Below, in pieces: positions 42,547 to 49,980 of a stretch of DNA of 64,000 nt. Each line of letters opens with the position of its first letter. The stretch's first letter is position 1. The notes beneath the pieces are model-generated. The model was given only the letters and a program-made list of their open reading frames with translations, was not told where the DNA came from and made no database searches. Source of the DNA: Klenkia sesuvii (GTDB lineage: Bacteria; Actinomycetota; Actinomycetes; Mycobacteriales; Geodermatophilaceae); assembly GCF_037083825.1 (NCBI RefSeq), contig NZ_JBAPLU010000019.1:27525-91524 (forward strand), in the 5' to 3' direction. The position numbers and the translations under genes were made by a program.

Positions 42547-45273
42547 GTGACCACCGGGCTGCAGCACGACGTCGGCCGCCCGCCCACCGGGGCGGGCGGG
42601 GCCCCCGTCGCGGCCGAGCGGCGGCTGGGCGACGTCCTCACCGAGGACGGCACCGTCACCGCCGAGCAGCTGGCCGAGGGCCTGGCCCAGGCCCGCCGGG
42701 TCGGCGAGCCGTTGGGCTCGGTGCTGCTGGCCAAGGGGTGGATCACCCGCCGCCAGCTGTACGTGGCCCTCGCCGAGGTGTGGGGCGCGGAGATGACGTT
42801 CGTCGACCCCGTCGAGGTCGACCCCGACCTGGCGCAGCTGTTCCCCTACCCGATGCTGGCCCGCGAGATGTGGGTGCCGCTGCGCACCGAACCCGCCGCC
42901 GACGGGGGCCTGCAGGTCGTCGTCGCCTCCTCCCGCCGCCCCAGCGCGGACGTCGAGCGCGAGGTCGTGGAGCGGACCGGCATCGCCCGCGTGCGCCAGC
43001 AGGTCACCACCGACTGGGACGTCCAACGCGCGCTGCGCACCGTCTGGCGCGAGGACGTGGTGCACGAGGCGGTGTCCTCGCTGGCCGAGCGACGCCCCGA
43101 CGAGTCGGCCTCCACCGTGTTCACCTGGCCCCAGGTCGCCAGCGCCGTCGTCGCCGTCCTGGCCGTGGTGGTGGGACTGCTGCTCGACGCACCCACCACG
43201 GTCGTCGTCCTGCTGGCGGTCATCAACGTGACCATCGGCCTGTCGGTCGGCGCGAAGGCGCTGATCAGCACCGTCGGGACGGCGTCGGAGACCGTGGAGC
43301 AGGTGACCGAGCGGGAGGTCGCCGCCCTCACCGACACCGAGCTGCCGCACTACACGATCCTCGTGCCGGTCTACCGGGAAGCCGGCATCGTCGGGCTGCT
43401 CATGCGCAACCTGTCGGCGCTGGACTACCCCCGGGAGAAGCTGGAGATCCTGCTCCTGCTGGAGGAGGACGACCCCGAGACGCTGCAGGCCGCCCTGGCC
43501 GCGGCCCCGCCGGACATCGTGCGGATCCTCGTCGTCCCGCACTCCATGCCCAAGACCAAGCCGCGGGCGTGCAACGTCGGGTTGACCTTCGCCCGCGGCG
43601 ACCTCGTGGTCATCTACGACGCCGAGGACCGACCCGACCCCGACCAGCTCAAGAAGTCCGTGGTCGCCTTCGCCAAGGGCGGCGAGGACCTGGTCTGCGT
43701 GCAGGCGGCGCTGAACTACTTCAACGCCGAGGAGAACCTGCTCACCCGCATGTTCACCCTCGAGTACAGCTCGTGGTTCGACTACACGCTGCCCGGCCTC
43801 GACGCGATGCGCCTGCCCATCCCCCTCGGCGGCACCAGCAACCACTTCCGCGCGGACATGCTGCGCGAGCTGGGTGGCTGGGACCCCTTCAACGTCACCG
43901 AGGACGCCGACCTGGGGGTGCGCGCCTCGGCCCGCGGCGGGCGCGTGGCGGTGGTCAACTCGACCACCTACGAAGAGGCCAACATGGCCGTCGGCAACTG
44001 GATCCGGCAGCGCAGCCGCTGGATCAAGGGCTACATGCAGACGTTCCTGGTGCACTCGCGCCACCCGCTGCGGCTGGTGCGGGCCATCGGCCTGCGGCAG
44101 GCCGTGGGGTTCCTGCTGACCATCGGCGGGACGCCGGCCACCTTCCTGCTGACCCCGGTGCTGTGGGCGCTGTTCATCCTCTGGTTGGTCCTGCCGCACC
44201 AGTTCAGCCCCGCACTGCCGCTGTGGCTGCAGTACGTCAGCCTGGCCAACCTGCTGGTCGGCAACGGACTGATCGTCTACCTCAGCCTGCTGGCCGGGTT
44301 CAAGCGGCGCACCTACGGACTCGTCGCCTACGCCCTGCTGTCGCCCTTCTACTGGATGCTGCACTCCCTCGCCTCCTACAAGGCGGCCTGGCAGCTGGTG
44401 ACCAAGCCGTTCTACTGGGAGAAGACCCAGCACGGCCTCACCAGCCACACGGCCGACGAGGAAGCCGGGACGACCGCGGTCGCGCCGGTCACCGCTCCCG
44501 CTCCTCGCGCCCCGATCGCCGCCCCGGTTCCTGTGCCTGCGGCTGCGGCTGCGGCTGCGGCGATCCTGGCCCCCGCGTCGGCCCCCCTGCCCGCGCCGAC
44601 GCCGGTCGCCCCCGTCCACGCCACCCGTCCCGACCCCGCGGAGACCGCCATGCGCCCCCTCGACCTCGCCGACCTCGCCGCCCTGCAGGCCGAGCTCGAG
44701 GTGCTCGACGAGCGCGACCTCATCGCCGAGCTGACCCTGGCCACCGACCTCGTCGCGGCGGTCACCCCGCCCGCGGTGCCGCCGGTGGTCCGGCGCGCGG
44801 GTCGCCCCGGCCCGCCACCGGTGAGCTCGGTGCGACCGGACACCGTCCCCCCGGTCCGCGCCCTGCCCGCCGTGCCCCCGCCGGCCGACCGGGTGCGCCC
44901 CGTGCCCGGATTGCCCGCCGTCCCCACCCCCGGTCCCCGGGCGGTCGACGGCCTGCCCGCGGTGCCCCCGCCGGTCGAGCGCGTGGTCCGTCGACGTGGG
45001 CCGCTCCCGCGACCGACGGCCGCAGCGACCCCCGTGCAGCCCGGCCCGCGGCCGGTGCCGGGGCTCCCCCCGGTGCCGGGCATGCGGGTCATGCGGGTGC
45101 TGCCCGCGGTGCCCTCTGCACCGATCCCTGCGGCGGGCCCTGCGACGGGCCCTGCGACGGCTGCGCCCGGGCCGTCGGCGACGTCGTCCCGTCGCGCCCG
45201 GCACGCGGCGCCGGACGGCGCCCCCGCCGGCCGCGTTCTGCTGGCCCGGGTGGACGACGGGGCCGGCCGATGA
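42547..45273 (+). CDS. Family 2 glycosyltransferase with MshEN/GspE-N domain (XagB-like)
   Basis: 908 residues. Residues about 20-170 form a type II secretion ATPase N-terminal (MshEN) domain with two tandem motifs, RRLGDVLTEDG...L and EPLGSVLLAKGWITRRQL, the type that binds c-di-GMP in MshE. Two membrane helices follow, then a GT2 domain: HYTILVPVYREA, DAEDRPDP, VTEDADLGVR, QRSRWIKG. Four to six further helices come next and a 270-residue Pro/Ala tail with repeated LPAVP. It likely polymerises a cell-surface polysaccharide under c-di-GMP control. GTG 42547 is chosen over GTG 42490 because residues before it are not conserved-looking; either lies clear of tRNA-Leu. Confidence 0.9.
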   Translation: MTTGLQHDVGRPPTGAGGAPVAAERRLGDVLTEDGTVTAEQLAEGLAQARRVGEPLGSVLLAKGWITRRQLYVALAEVWGAEMTFVDPVEVDPDLAQLFPYPMLAREMWVPLRTEPAADGGLQVVVASSRRPSADVEREVVERTGIARVRQQVTTDWDVQRALRTVWREDVVHEAVSSLAERRPDESASTVFTWPQVASAVVAVLAVVVGLLLDAPTTVVVLLAVINVTIGLSVGAKALISTVGTASETVEQVTEREVAALTDTELPHYTILVPVYREAGIVGLLMRNLSALDYPREKLEILLLLEEDDPETLQAALAAAPPDIVRILVVPHSMPKTKPRACNVGLTFARGDLVVIYDAEDRPDPDQLKKSVVAFAKGGEDLVCVQAALNYFNAEENLLTRMFTLEYSSWFDYTLPGLDAMRLPIPLGGTSNHFRADMLRELGGWDPFNVTEDADLGVRASARGGRVAVVNSTTYEEANMAVGNWIRQRSRWIKGYMQTFLVHSRHPLRLVRAIGLRQAVGFLLTIGGTPATFLLTPVLWALFILWLVLPHQFSPALPLWLQYVSLANLLVGNGLIVYLSLLAGFKRRTYGLVAYALLSPFYWMLHSLASYKAAWQLVTKPFYWEKTQHGLTSHTADEEAGTTAVAPVTAPAPRAPIAAPVPVPAAAAAAAAILAPASAPLPAPTPVAPVHATRPDPAETAMRPLDLADLAALQAELEVLDERDLIAELTLATDLVAAVTPPAVPPVVRRAGRPGPPPVSSVRPDTVPPVRALPAVPPPADRVRPVPGLPAVPTPGPRAVDGLPAVPPPVERVVRRRGPLPRPTAAATPVQPGPRPVPGLPPVPGMRVMRVLPAVPSAPIPAAGPATGPATAAPGPSATSSRRARHAAPDGAPAGRVLLARVDDGAGR

Positions 45274-45926
45274 GCGCCCCGGTGGGCCCCGTCCCGGTGC
45301 CGCCTGTCCCGGTGCCGCCTACCCCGGTGCCGCCTGCCCCGGAGCCGCACTTCCCCGTGCCGCACGCCGCGGCCCCGCGCGAGCCGATCCGCGTGCGGAT
45401 GGGCGCGGTGCTGCTGGTCGTCGTGGCCGGCCTGGCCGTGGAGCTGGTGGCTGGTCTGCTGACCGAGGTGCCTCCCGACCTGCTCTGGCTGGGCATGTGC
45501 CTGTCGACCGTGGTGGTCTTCGGGGCGGTGTTCTGCTTCGGCGCGATCACGATCGCCGGGTTCGCGGCCGGGGCCGGTGCCGCCGGCGTCGCCGTCCTGC
45601 GGCCGGACGAGCTGCCGACGGTGCTGGTCGCGCTCGCGGTGATGGCCGTGGTGTGCGGCCTGGCGCCGGGGTGGGCGCGGGTGGAGGCCTGGCAGGCGGC
45701 CCGCTCGGCGCCGACGAGCGAGGGCGCAGCGGGCGCGGGGGCAGCGGGCGCCGGGGCAGCGGGCGCGGGGACCGCGGCGCTGCCGGCGGGCCGGCGGGCG
45801 CTGCCCTCGCGGCTGCGCGTGCGCTGGCGCACCGACCGCGTGGTGGCCGCCTTCCTCGTGCTGGCGTTCCCGCCGGTGTTCGTCACGGCGGCGATCGCGT
45901 TCATCAGCTGGACCGCGCACCGCTGA
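45270..45926 (+). CDS. Proline-rich membrane protein coupled to the XagB-like gene
   Basis: 218 residues. The N-terminus repeats VPVPP-type motifs (residues 5-35). Four hydrophobic helices follow (about 45-65, 72-95, 98-115, 190-215), the last preceded by a GAAGAG repeat linker and a basic stretch. No known domain. ATG 45270 overlaps the glycosyltransferase TGA, so the two are made together and this may be an accessory or export subunit. Its Pro-rich head mirrors the Pro-rich tail of the enzyme. Confidence 0.8.
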   Translation: MSAPVGPVPVPPVPVPPTPVPPAPEPHFPVPHAAAPREPIRVRMGAVLLVVVAGLAVELVAGLLTEVPPDLLWLGMCLSTVVVFGAVFCFGAITIAGFAAGAGAAGVAVLRPDELPTVLVALAVMAVVCGLAPGWARVEAWQAARSAPTSEGAAGAGAAGAGAAGAGTAALPAGRRALPSRLRVRWRTDRVVAAFLVLAFPPVFVTAAIAFISWTAHR

Positions 45927-45940
45927 GCCCGCAGGCCCCG

Positions 45941-45977
45941 ACGGCGGCGCACCCCGGGCTCCGGGGGACGCCGCCGT
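45941..45977. terminator. Bipartite hairpin between convergent polysaccharide genes
   Basis: ACGGCGGCG / CGCCGCCGT (9 bp) encloses a second stem CCCCGG / CCGGGG with a 3-nt loop. It lies between the plus-strand membrane gene and the minus-strand LAxTG peptide gene. Confidence 0.7.
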
Positions 45978-45983
45978 GGACGG

Positions 45984-46142
45984 TCAGCGCGCGCGGCGCG
46001 GGACCAGCTTGAGCAGCGCGATGCCCGCGAAGAGCAGCGTCACCGCCGCGACGACGAGGGCGAGGCTGTCGAAGCCGGTGTAGGCCAGCGTCGTCGAACC
46101 TCCGACGCCGCTGGCGGTCACGTAACCCGCCTTGCTGTACAC
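45984..46142 (-). CDS. 52-residue LAxTG sortase-signal peptide
   Basis: A tiny gene whose GTG at 46142 has a perfect AGGAGG 6 nt upstream. The product has 18 residues (YSKAGYVTASGVGGSTT), then LAYTG, a hydrophobic helix of about 22 residues and the basic end KLVPRRAR. That is a complete class E sortase sorting signal (LAxTG, helix, positive tail), but without an N-terminal signal peptide or any mature domain. It starts 22 nt after the PgaC-like glycosyltransferase stop, so the two are co-transcribed. It may be an N-out anchored peptide, a polysaccharide attachment point or a small GT subunit; all are guesses. Confidence 0.75.
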   Translation of the reverse strand: MYSKAGYVTASGVGGSTTLAYTGFDSLALVVAAVTLLFAGIALLKLVPRRAR

Positions 46143-46164
46143 GATGGACCTCCTCTCCGGGGTG

Positions 46165-47391
46165 TCAGGCCGCGACCGGGGCGGGCGGGGCGAGGTGGTG
46201 CCACGTCGCCTCACGGCGCCGCAGGACGTCGAGGAGGGAACGGACGAAGACGACCTGCAGGAACAGGTCGTAGGCCATCTCGGGCAGCAGCGGCAGCGCC
46301 AGGGCCTGCGCGCGGCGCCCGCCGCGGGCCACCGTGACGACCCGCTCGAGCACGAACACCAGCCCGACCGCGGTCCAGAACCAGCTGAACGCGGGCCCGG
46401 TGCCGATGGTGAAGGACAGGACCATCACGGCCAGGTAGGCCTGGAACGCGAGCACGCCGAAGGCCATGCCGACCTGCTGCAGCCAGTAGCGCAGGGTGAC
46501 CCGGGTCCAGCCGTAGTGCCGCAGGTTCTCCAGGGCGCCGCGCTGCCAGCGCATGCGCTGGCGCCAGAGGTCGCCCCACGTCGGCATGATCTCGGTGACC
46601 ACGGCGCAGGCCATCGGGCTGGTCAGCCGGTAGCCGAGGGTCTTGAGGGCCAGGGTGAGCTCGTTGTCCTCGGTCAGCGCCAGGGTGTCGTAGACCTGGC
46701 CGTGGGTGCCCGGCAGGGTGCTGCCCCGGGCCTCGGCCACGGCCCGCAGGGCCCGGACGCGGAACATCGTCCCGGTGCCGGTGAGCACCATGACGCGGCC
46801 GGTGCGGCCGATCTCGCGGCTGTACCGGGTGTACTCGTTGCGCTGCAGCTGGCCGAGCAGGCCCGCGCCGGGCTGGCCGTAGAAGAGGCCACCCGCGGCC
46901 CCCATCCGCGGCGACCGCACCAGGCTCTCGACCGCCGCGGCCACGAACTCGGGGGCCAGCTGGGTGTCGGCGTCCATGACCAGCACGAGGTCGTCGTCGC
47001 CGAGGTCGGGTCCGCCCACCGTCTGCGGCGCGCGACGGTCGGGCCCGCGCCGGGCCACCCAGGCAGGCGCCTCGGTGCCCTCCCGGCGGTCGGTGCTCGC
47101 CGTGCGGCGGAAGCGCCGCTGCAGGGCCTGGTTGAGGGCGCCGGCCTTCTTGTCGGTGTTGCCCACGGTCTCGAACACCTCGGCGCCGCAGGCGGCGGCG
47201 AGCGCGGCGGTGTCGTCGGTGCAGTTGTCGGCGACGACCACGACGCGGTCGGGCTGCCGGGTCTGCGAGCGGAGCGCCTGCAGGGTGGCGGTGATGGTCG
47301 CGGCCTCGTCGTGGGCCGGGATCAGCACGACGATGCGCGGTACCGGGCCGTCGGGCACGCGCTCGACGACCGCACCCCGGACCCCTGCCAC
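46165..47391 (-). CDS. Family 2 glycosyltransferase, PgaC/hyaluronan-synthase-like
   Basis: 408 residues. The GT2 motifs are VVLIPAHDEAATI, VVADNCTDDT, VMDADTQL (DxD-type metal site), ALTEDNELTL (base) and QRMRWQRG (QxxRW). Three or four C-terminal membrane helices (about 310-395) form the translocation part. Processive enzymes of this type make beta-linked amino sugar or glucan polymers. GTG 47391 is the most likely start; sequence before it is Pro/Gly-rich and looks non-coding. It is followed by the LAxTG peptide gene. Confidence 0.88.
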   Translation of the reverse strand: MAGVRGAVVERVPDGPVPRIVVLIPAHDEAATITATLQALRSQTRQPDRVVVVADNCTDDTAALAAACGAEVFETVGNTDKKAGALNQALQRRFRRTASTDRREGTEAPAWVARRGPDRRAPQTVGGPDLGDDDLVLVMDADTQLAPEFVAAAVESLVRSPRMGAAGGLFYGQPGAGLLGQLQRNEYTRYSREIGRTGRVMVLTGTGTMFRVRALRAVAEARGSTLPGTHGQVYDTLALTEDNELTLALKTLGYRLTSPMACAVVTEIMPTWGDLWRQRMRWQRGALENLRHYGWTRVTLRYWLQQVGMAFGVLAFQAYLAVMVLSFTIGTGPAFSWFWTAVGLVFVLERVVTVARGGRRAQALALPLLPEMAYDLFLQVVFVRSLLDVLRRREATWHHLAPPAPVAA

Positions 47392-47608
47392 CCCGCACCC
47401 CCGTCGCTCCGCTGCTGGACCGGGATGAACCCCACCAGCCCCACGCGACCCTGTGCAAGCGCTCGGCGGCGGCTCCCCACCTGCGGGTGACCCCGGCCGG
47501 GCCCCGATCACCCGATGCGCTGACCCGGGCCACCCCGCGGAGAGACCGCCGCGCACGACGGCGATGGCGGCCACGACGGCCACGACGGACCACGACGGAC
47601 CATGGCGA
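47392..47608. other. Non-coding gap upstream of the PgaC-like gene
   Basis: No gene is visible here. The stretch includes three near-tandem copies of CACGACGG[A]C (47572-47600) next to the rdgB terminator. The glycosyltransferase promoter must lie here, but I cannot point to a convincing -10. Confidence 0.4.
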
Positions 47609-47629
47609 CCGGGGCGGCCCGCGCCCCGG
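47609..47629 (-). terminator. Hairpin terminator after rdgB
   Basis: CCGGGGCG and CGCCCCGG form an 8-bp perfect stem with a 5-nt loop, 2 nt beyond the rdgB stop. Confidence 0.7.
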
Positions 47630-47631
47630 CG

Positions 47632-48234
47632 TCAGCCCAGCAGCTCGGCGACCACCGGGAGCAGCGCGGCGAACGCCTGGCCGCGGTGGCTGGCGGCGTC
47701 CTTCTCGGCGGGCTCGAGCTCGGCCGAGGTGCGGTCGAGCCCCTCGGGGACGAAGACCGGGTCGTAGCCGAAGCCGTTGCTGCCCCGCGGCTCGCGGACG
47801 ACGACACCGCGCCACTCGCGGCGCAGCACCCGCTCGGTGCCGTCGGGCAGCACCAGCGCCGCTGCGCAGACGAACGCGGCACCGCGGCGCTCGTCGGGCA
47901 CGTCGGCGAGCTGGCCGAGCAGCAGCGCGGTGTTGGCCGGGTCGTCGCCGTGCCGGCCCGACCAGCGCGCGGACAGGATGCCCGGCATGCCGTTGAGGGC
48001 GTCGACCGCGATGCCCGAGTCGTCGGCCACCGCCGGCAGCCCGGTGTGCTGCACGGCCTCGCGTGCCTTGAGCAGGGCGTTCTCCTCGAACGTCGCGCCG
48101 GTCTCGGGGGCCTCGGGGTACTCGTCGACGTCGCGCAGGCCGAGCACCTCCACGCCGGGGACGGCGGTGGCCAGCAGCCGCTGCAGCTCGGTGAGCTTGC
48201 CGGCGTTGCGGGTGGCCAGCAGCAGGCGGGTCAC
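47632..48234 (-). CDS. rdgB: RdgB/HAM1 family XTP/dITP pyrophosphatase
   Basis: 200 residues, house-cleaning hydrolase of ITP, XTP and dITP. Motifs are LLLATRNAGKLTELQ, TFEENALLKAREA, ADDSGIAVDALNGMPGILSARWSG and the C-terminal SNGFGYDPVFVPEG, SHRGQAF. GTG 48234 overlaps the rph stop (GTGA). The rph-rdgB pair is conserved in actinobacteria. Confidence 0.97.
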   Translation of the reverse strand: MTRLLLATRNAGKLTELQRLLATAVPGVEVLGLRDVDEYPEAPETGATFEENALLKAREAVQHTGLPAVADDSGIAVDALNGMPGILSARWSGRHGDDPANTALLLGQLADVPDERRGAAFVCAAALVLPDGTERVLRREWRGVVVREPRGSNGFGYDPVFVPEGLDRTSAELEPAEKDAASHRGQAFAALLPVVAELLG

Positions 48235-48965
48235 CGGGCCGCACCACCCTGCAGCGCCTCGGCCTGGATGCGGGTGAGGTCGGCGCAGCCCGCGACGGCG
48301 AGGTCGAGCAGCTGGTCGAGGGTGGCCCGGTCGAAGACGGCGCCCTCGGCCGTGCCCTGCACCTCGACGAAGCCGCCGTCACCGGTGCAGACGACGTTCA
48401 TGTCGGTGCCGGCGCGCACGTCCTCCTCGTAGGCGAGGTCCAGGCGGGGCTCGCCGTCGATCACCCCGACGCTGACCGCGGCGACCGACTGCACCAGCGG
48501 CTGCGTCTTCGCCAGCTTGCCGCGCTCGCCGAGGTGGGCGACGGCGTCGGCGAGGGCCACGTAGGCACCGGTGATGGCGGCGGTCCGGGTGCCGCCGTCG
48601 GCCTGCAGCACGTCGCAGTCCAGGGCGATCGAGTTCTCGCCGAGCGCCGAGAGGTCGATCGACGCGCGCAGCGAGCGGCCGATGAGCCGGCTGATCTCGT
48701 GGGTGCGGCCGCCGACCTTGCCCTTGACCGACTCGCGGTCGCTGCGGGTGTGGGTGGCCCGCGGCAGCATCGCGTACTCGGCGGTGACCCAGCCCAGCCC
48801 GGAGCCACGACGCCACCGCGGCACGCCCTCGGTGACGCTGGCCGCGCAGAGCACGCGGGTGCGCCCGAACTCGACCAGCACCGACCCCTCGGCGTGGTCG
48901 AGCCAGTGGCGGGTGATGGTCACCGGGCGGAGCTGGTCGGCGCTGCGGCCGTCGGGGCGGGTCAC
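48231..48965 (-). CDS. rph: Ribonuclease PH
   Basis: 244 residues, phosphorolytic 3'-5' exoribonuclease that trims tRNA 3' ends. Signatures are MTRPDGRSADQLRPVTI, GSVLVEFGRTRVLCAASV, EYAMLPRATHTR, RLIGRSLRA, DCDVLQADGGTRTAAITGAYVAL and EDVRAGTDMNVV. GTG 48965 is 8 nt after TACCCT on the minus strand, again without Shine-Dalgarno. It is divergent from yjbQ by 44 nt. Confidence 0.97.
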   Translation of the reverse strand: MTRPDGRSADQLRPVTITRHWLDHAEGSVLVEFGRTRVLCAASVTEGVPRWRRGSGLGWVTAEYAMLPRATHTRSDRESVKGKVGGRTHEISRLIGRSLRASIDLSALGENSIALDCDVLQADGGTRTAAITGAYVALADAVAHLGERGKLAKTQPLVQSVAAVSVGVIDGEPRLDLAYEEDVRAGTDMNVVCTGDGGFVEVQGTAEGAVFDRATLDQLLDLAVAGCADLTRIQAEALQGGAAR

Positions 48966-48973
48966 GTGGCCCG

Positions 48974-48979
48974 AGGGTA
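48974..48979 (-). promoter_or_regulatory. -10 box for rph
   Basis: TACCCT (minus strand) ends 8 nt before the rph GTG and fits TANNNT; it is the likely start of the rph-rdgB transcript. Confidence 0.4.
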
Positions 48980-49009
48980 GTGACCTCCCGTCCGGGGCAG
49001 GATGGGGCG

Positions 49010-49414
49010 ATGCGATCGGAACTGCGCCAGCTGCGCACCGGCGGCGCCCCCGCCGTCGTCGACCTGACCGACGAGTGCGCCGAGTTCGTGGGCGCCGAGG
49101 GCGACGGCCTGCTGCAGGTGTTCGTCCCGCACGCCACCGCCGGCATCGCGATCATCGAGACCGGCGCCGGGAGCGACGACGACCTGCTGGCCCAGCTGGA
49201 CGTCCTGCTGCCCACCGACGGCCGGTGGCGGCACCGGCACGGCTCCCCCGGGCACGGCCGCGACCACGTGCTGCCCGCGTTCGTGCCCCCGCACGCCACG
49301 GTGCCGGTGCTCGAGGGCCGGCTCGCGCTGGGCACCTGGCAGCGCATCTGCTTCGTCGACACCAACGGCGACAACCCGACCCGGCACGTGCGGTTGAGCT
49401 TCCTGCCCGGCTGA
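49010..49414 (+). CDS. YjbQ family protein (UPF0047)
   Basis: 134 residues. Conserved features are VDLTDECAEFV, LLQVFVPHATAGIAIIETGAG, DDDLLAQLDVLLP, HGRDHVLPAFVPP and LGTWQRICFVDTNGDNPTRHVRL. Members have weak thiamine phosphate synthase-like activity reported in some organisms, but the physiological role is unsettled. ATG 49010 is preferred over GTG 48980 because the family starts at about MRSELRQL. Confidence 0.9.
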   Translation: MRSELRQLRTGGAPAVVDLTDECAEFVGAEGDGLLQVFVPHATAGIAIIETGAGSDDDLLAQLDVLLPTDGRWRHRHGSPGHGRDHVLPAFVPPHATVPVLEGRLALGTWQRICFVDTNGDNPTRHVRLSFLPG

Positions 49415-49464
49415 CCCCGTGGTCTCGTCGGCGGGCCCGGATCGGGATCTGCCACGATGCCCGC

Positions 49465-49950
49465 ATGACCGAGAGCGCCGCTGCCACCCGCCTGTCCCCC
49501 GGTGACCCCGCGCCCGACTTCACCCTCCCCGGTCCCGACGGCACCGAGGTGTCGCTGTCGTCATACCGCGGCCGACGGGTGGTCGTGTACTGCTACCCCG
49601 CTGCGCTGACGCCGGGCTGCACCACCCAGGCCGTCGACTTCACCGCCGCGGCCGGCGAGTTCGCCGAGGCGGGGCTGGACATCATCGGCATCTCCCCCGA
49701 CGCACCGGAGAAGCTGCAGCGCTTCCGCGAGCAGGAGTCGTTGTCGATCACGCTGGTGTCCGACCAGGACACGTCCGTGCTGCAGGCCTACGGCGCCTAC
49801 GGGCCGAAGAAGCTGTACGGCAAGGAGGTCGTCGGCGTGATCCGGTCGACCTTCGTCGTCGACGCCGAGGGCCGCATCGAGAAGGCCGCCTACAACGTCA
49901 AGGCCACCGGGCACGTCGCCAAGCTGCGCCGGGACCTCGGTCTCGGTTAG
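49465..49950 (+). CDS. bcp: Bcp/PrxQ-type peroxiredoxin
   Basis: 161 residues, thioredoxin-fold peroxidase: GDPAPDFTLPGPDGTEVSLSSYRG, VYCYPAALTPGCTTQAVDF with the peroxidatic Cys, IIGISPDAPEKLQRF, GVIRSTFVVDAEGRI and NVKATGHVAKL. The resolving Cys five residues after the peroxidatic one (TPGCxxExC) is absent, and no other Cys is suitably placed, so it should act as a 1-Cys enzyme with an external thiol. Start ATG 49465. Confidence 0.93.
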   Translation: MTESAAATRLSPGDPAPDFTLPGPDGTEVSLSSYRGRRVVVYCYPAALTPGCTTQAVDFTAAAGEFAEAGLDIIGISPDAPEKLQRFREQESLSITLVSDQDTSVLQAYGAYGPKKLYGKEVVGVIRSTFVVDAEGRIEKAAYNVKATGHVAKLRRDLGLG

Positions 49951-49957
49951 GCCGCCG

Positions 49958-49977
49958 GTCGGTCGGGCACGACCGAC
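49958..49977. promoter_or_regulatory. 8-bp palindrome directly upstream of gnd
   Basis: GTCGGTCG-GGCA-CGACCGAC is a perfect stem ending 3 nt before the gnd ATG, in the 30-nt gap after bcp. No Shine-Dalgarno is present. It could be a bcp terminator, an operator, or a structure affecting gnd translation. Confidence 0.5.
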
Positions 49978-49980
49978 GGC

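Noticed and set aside
42106..45204. 1032-codon minus-strand frame antisense to the MshEN glycosyltransferase
   Set aside because: Only its last 76 codons (DUF3618) are real; the rest mirrors the glycosyltransferase and tRNA-Leu.
44460..45240. Pro/Ala-rich tail of the glycosyltransferase as evidence of a frameshift or fusion
   Set aside because: The frame stays open, codon use matches the neighbours and LPAVP repeats recur in frame, so it is a genuine low-complexity tail.
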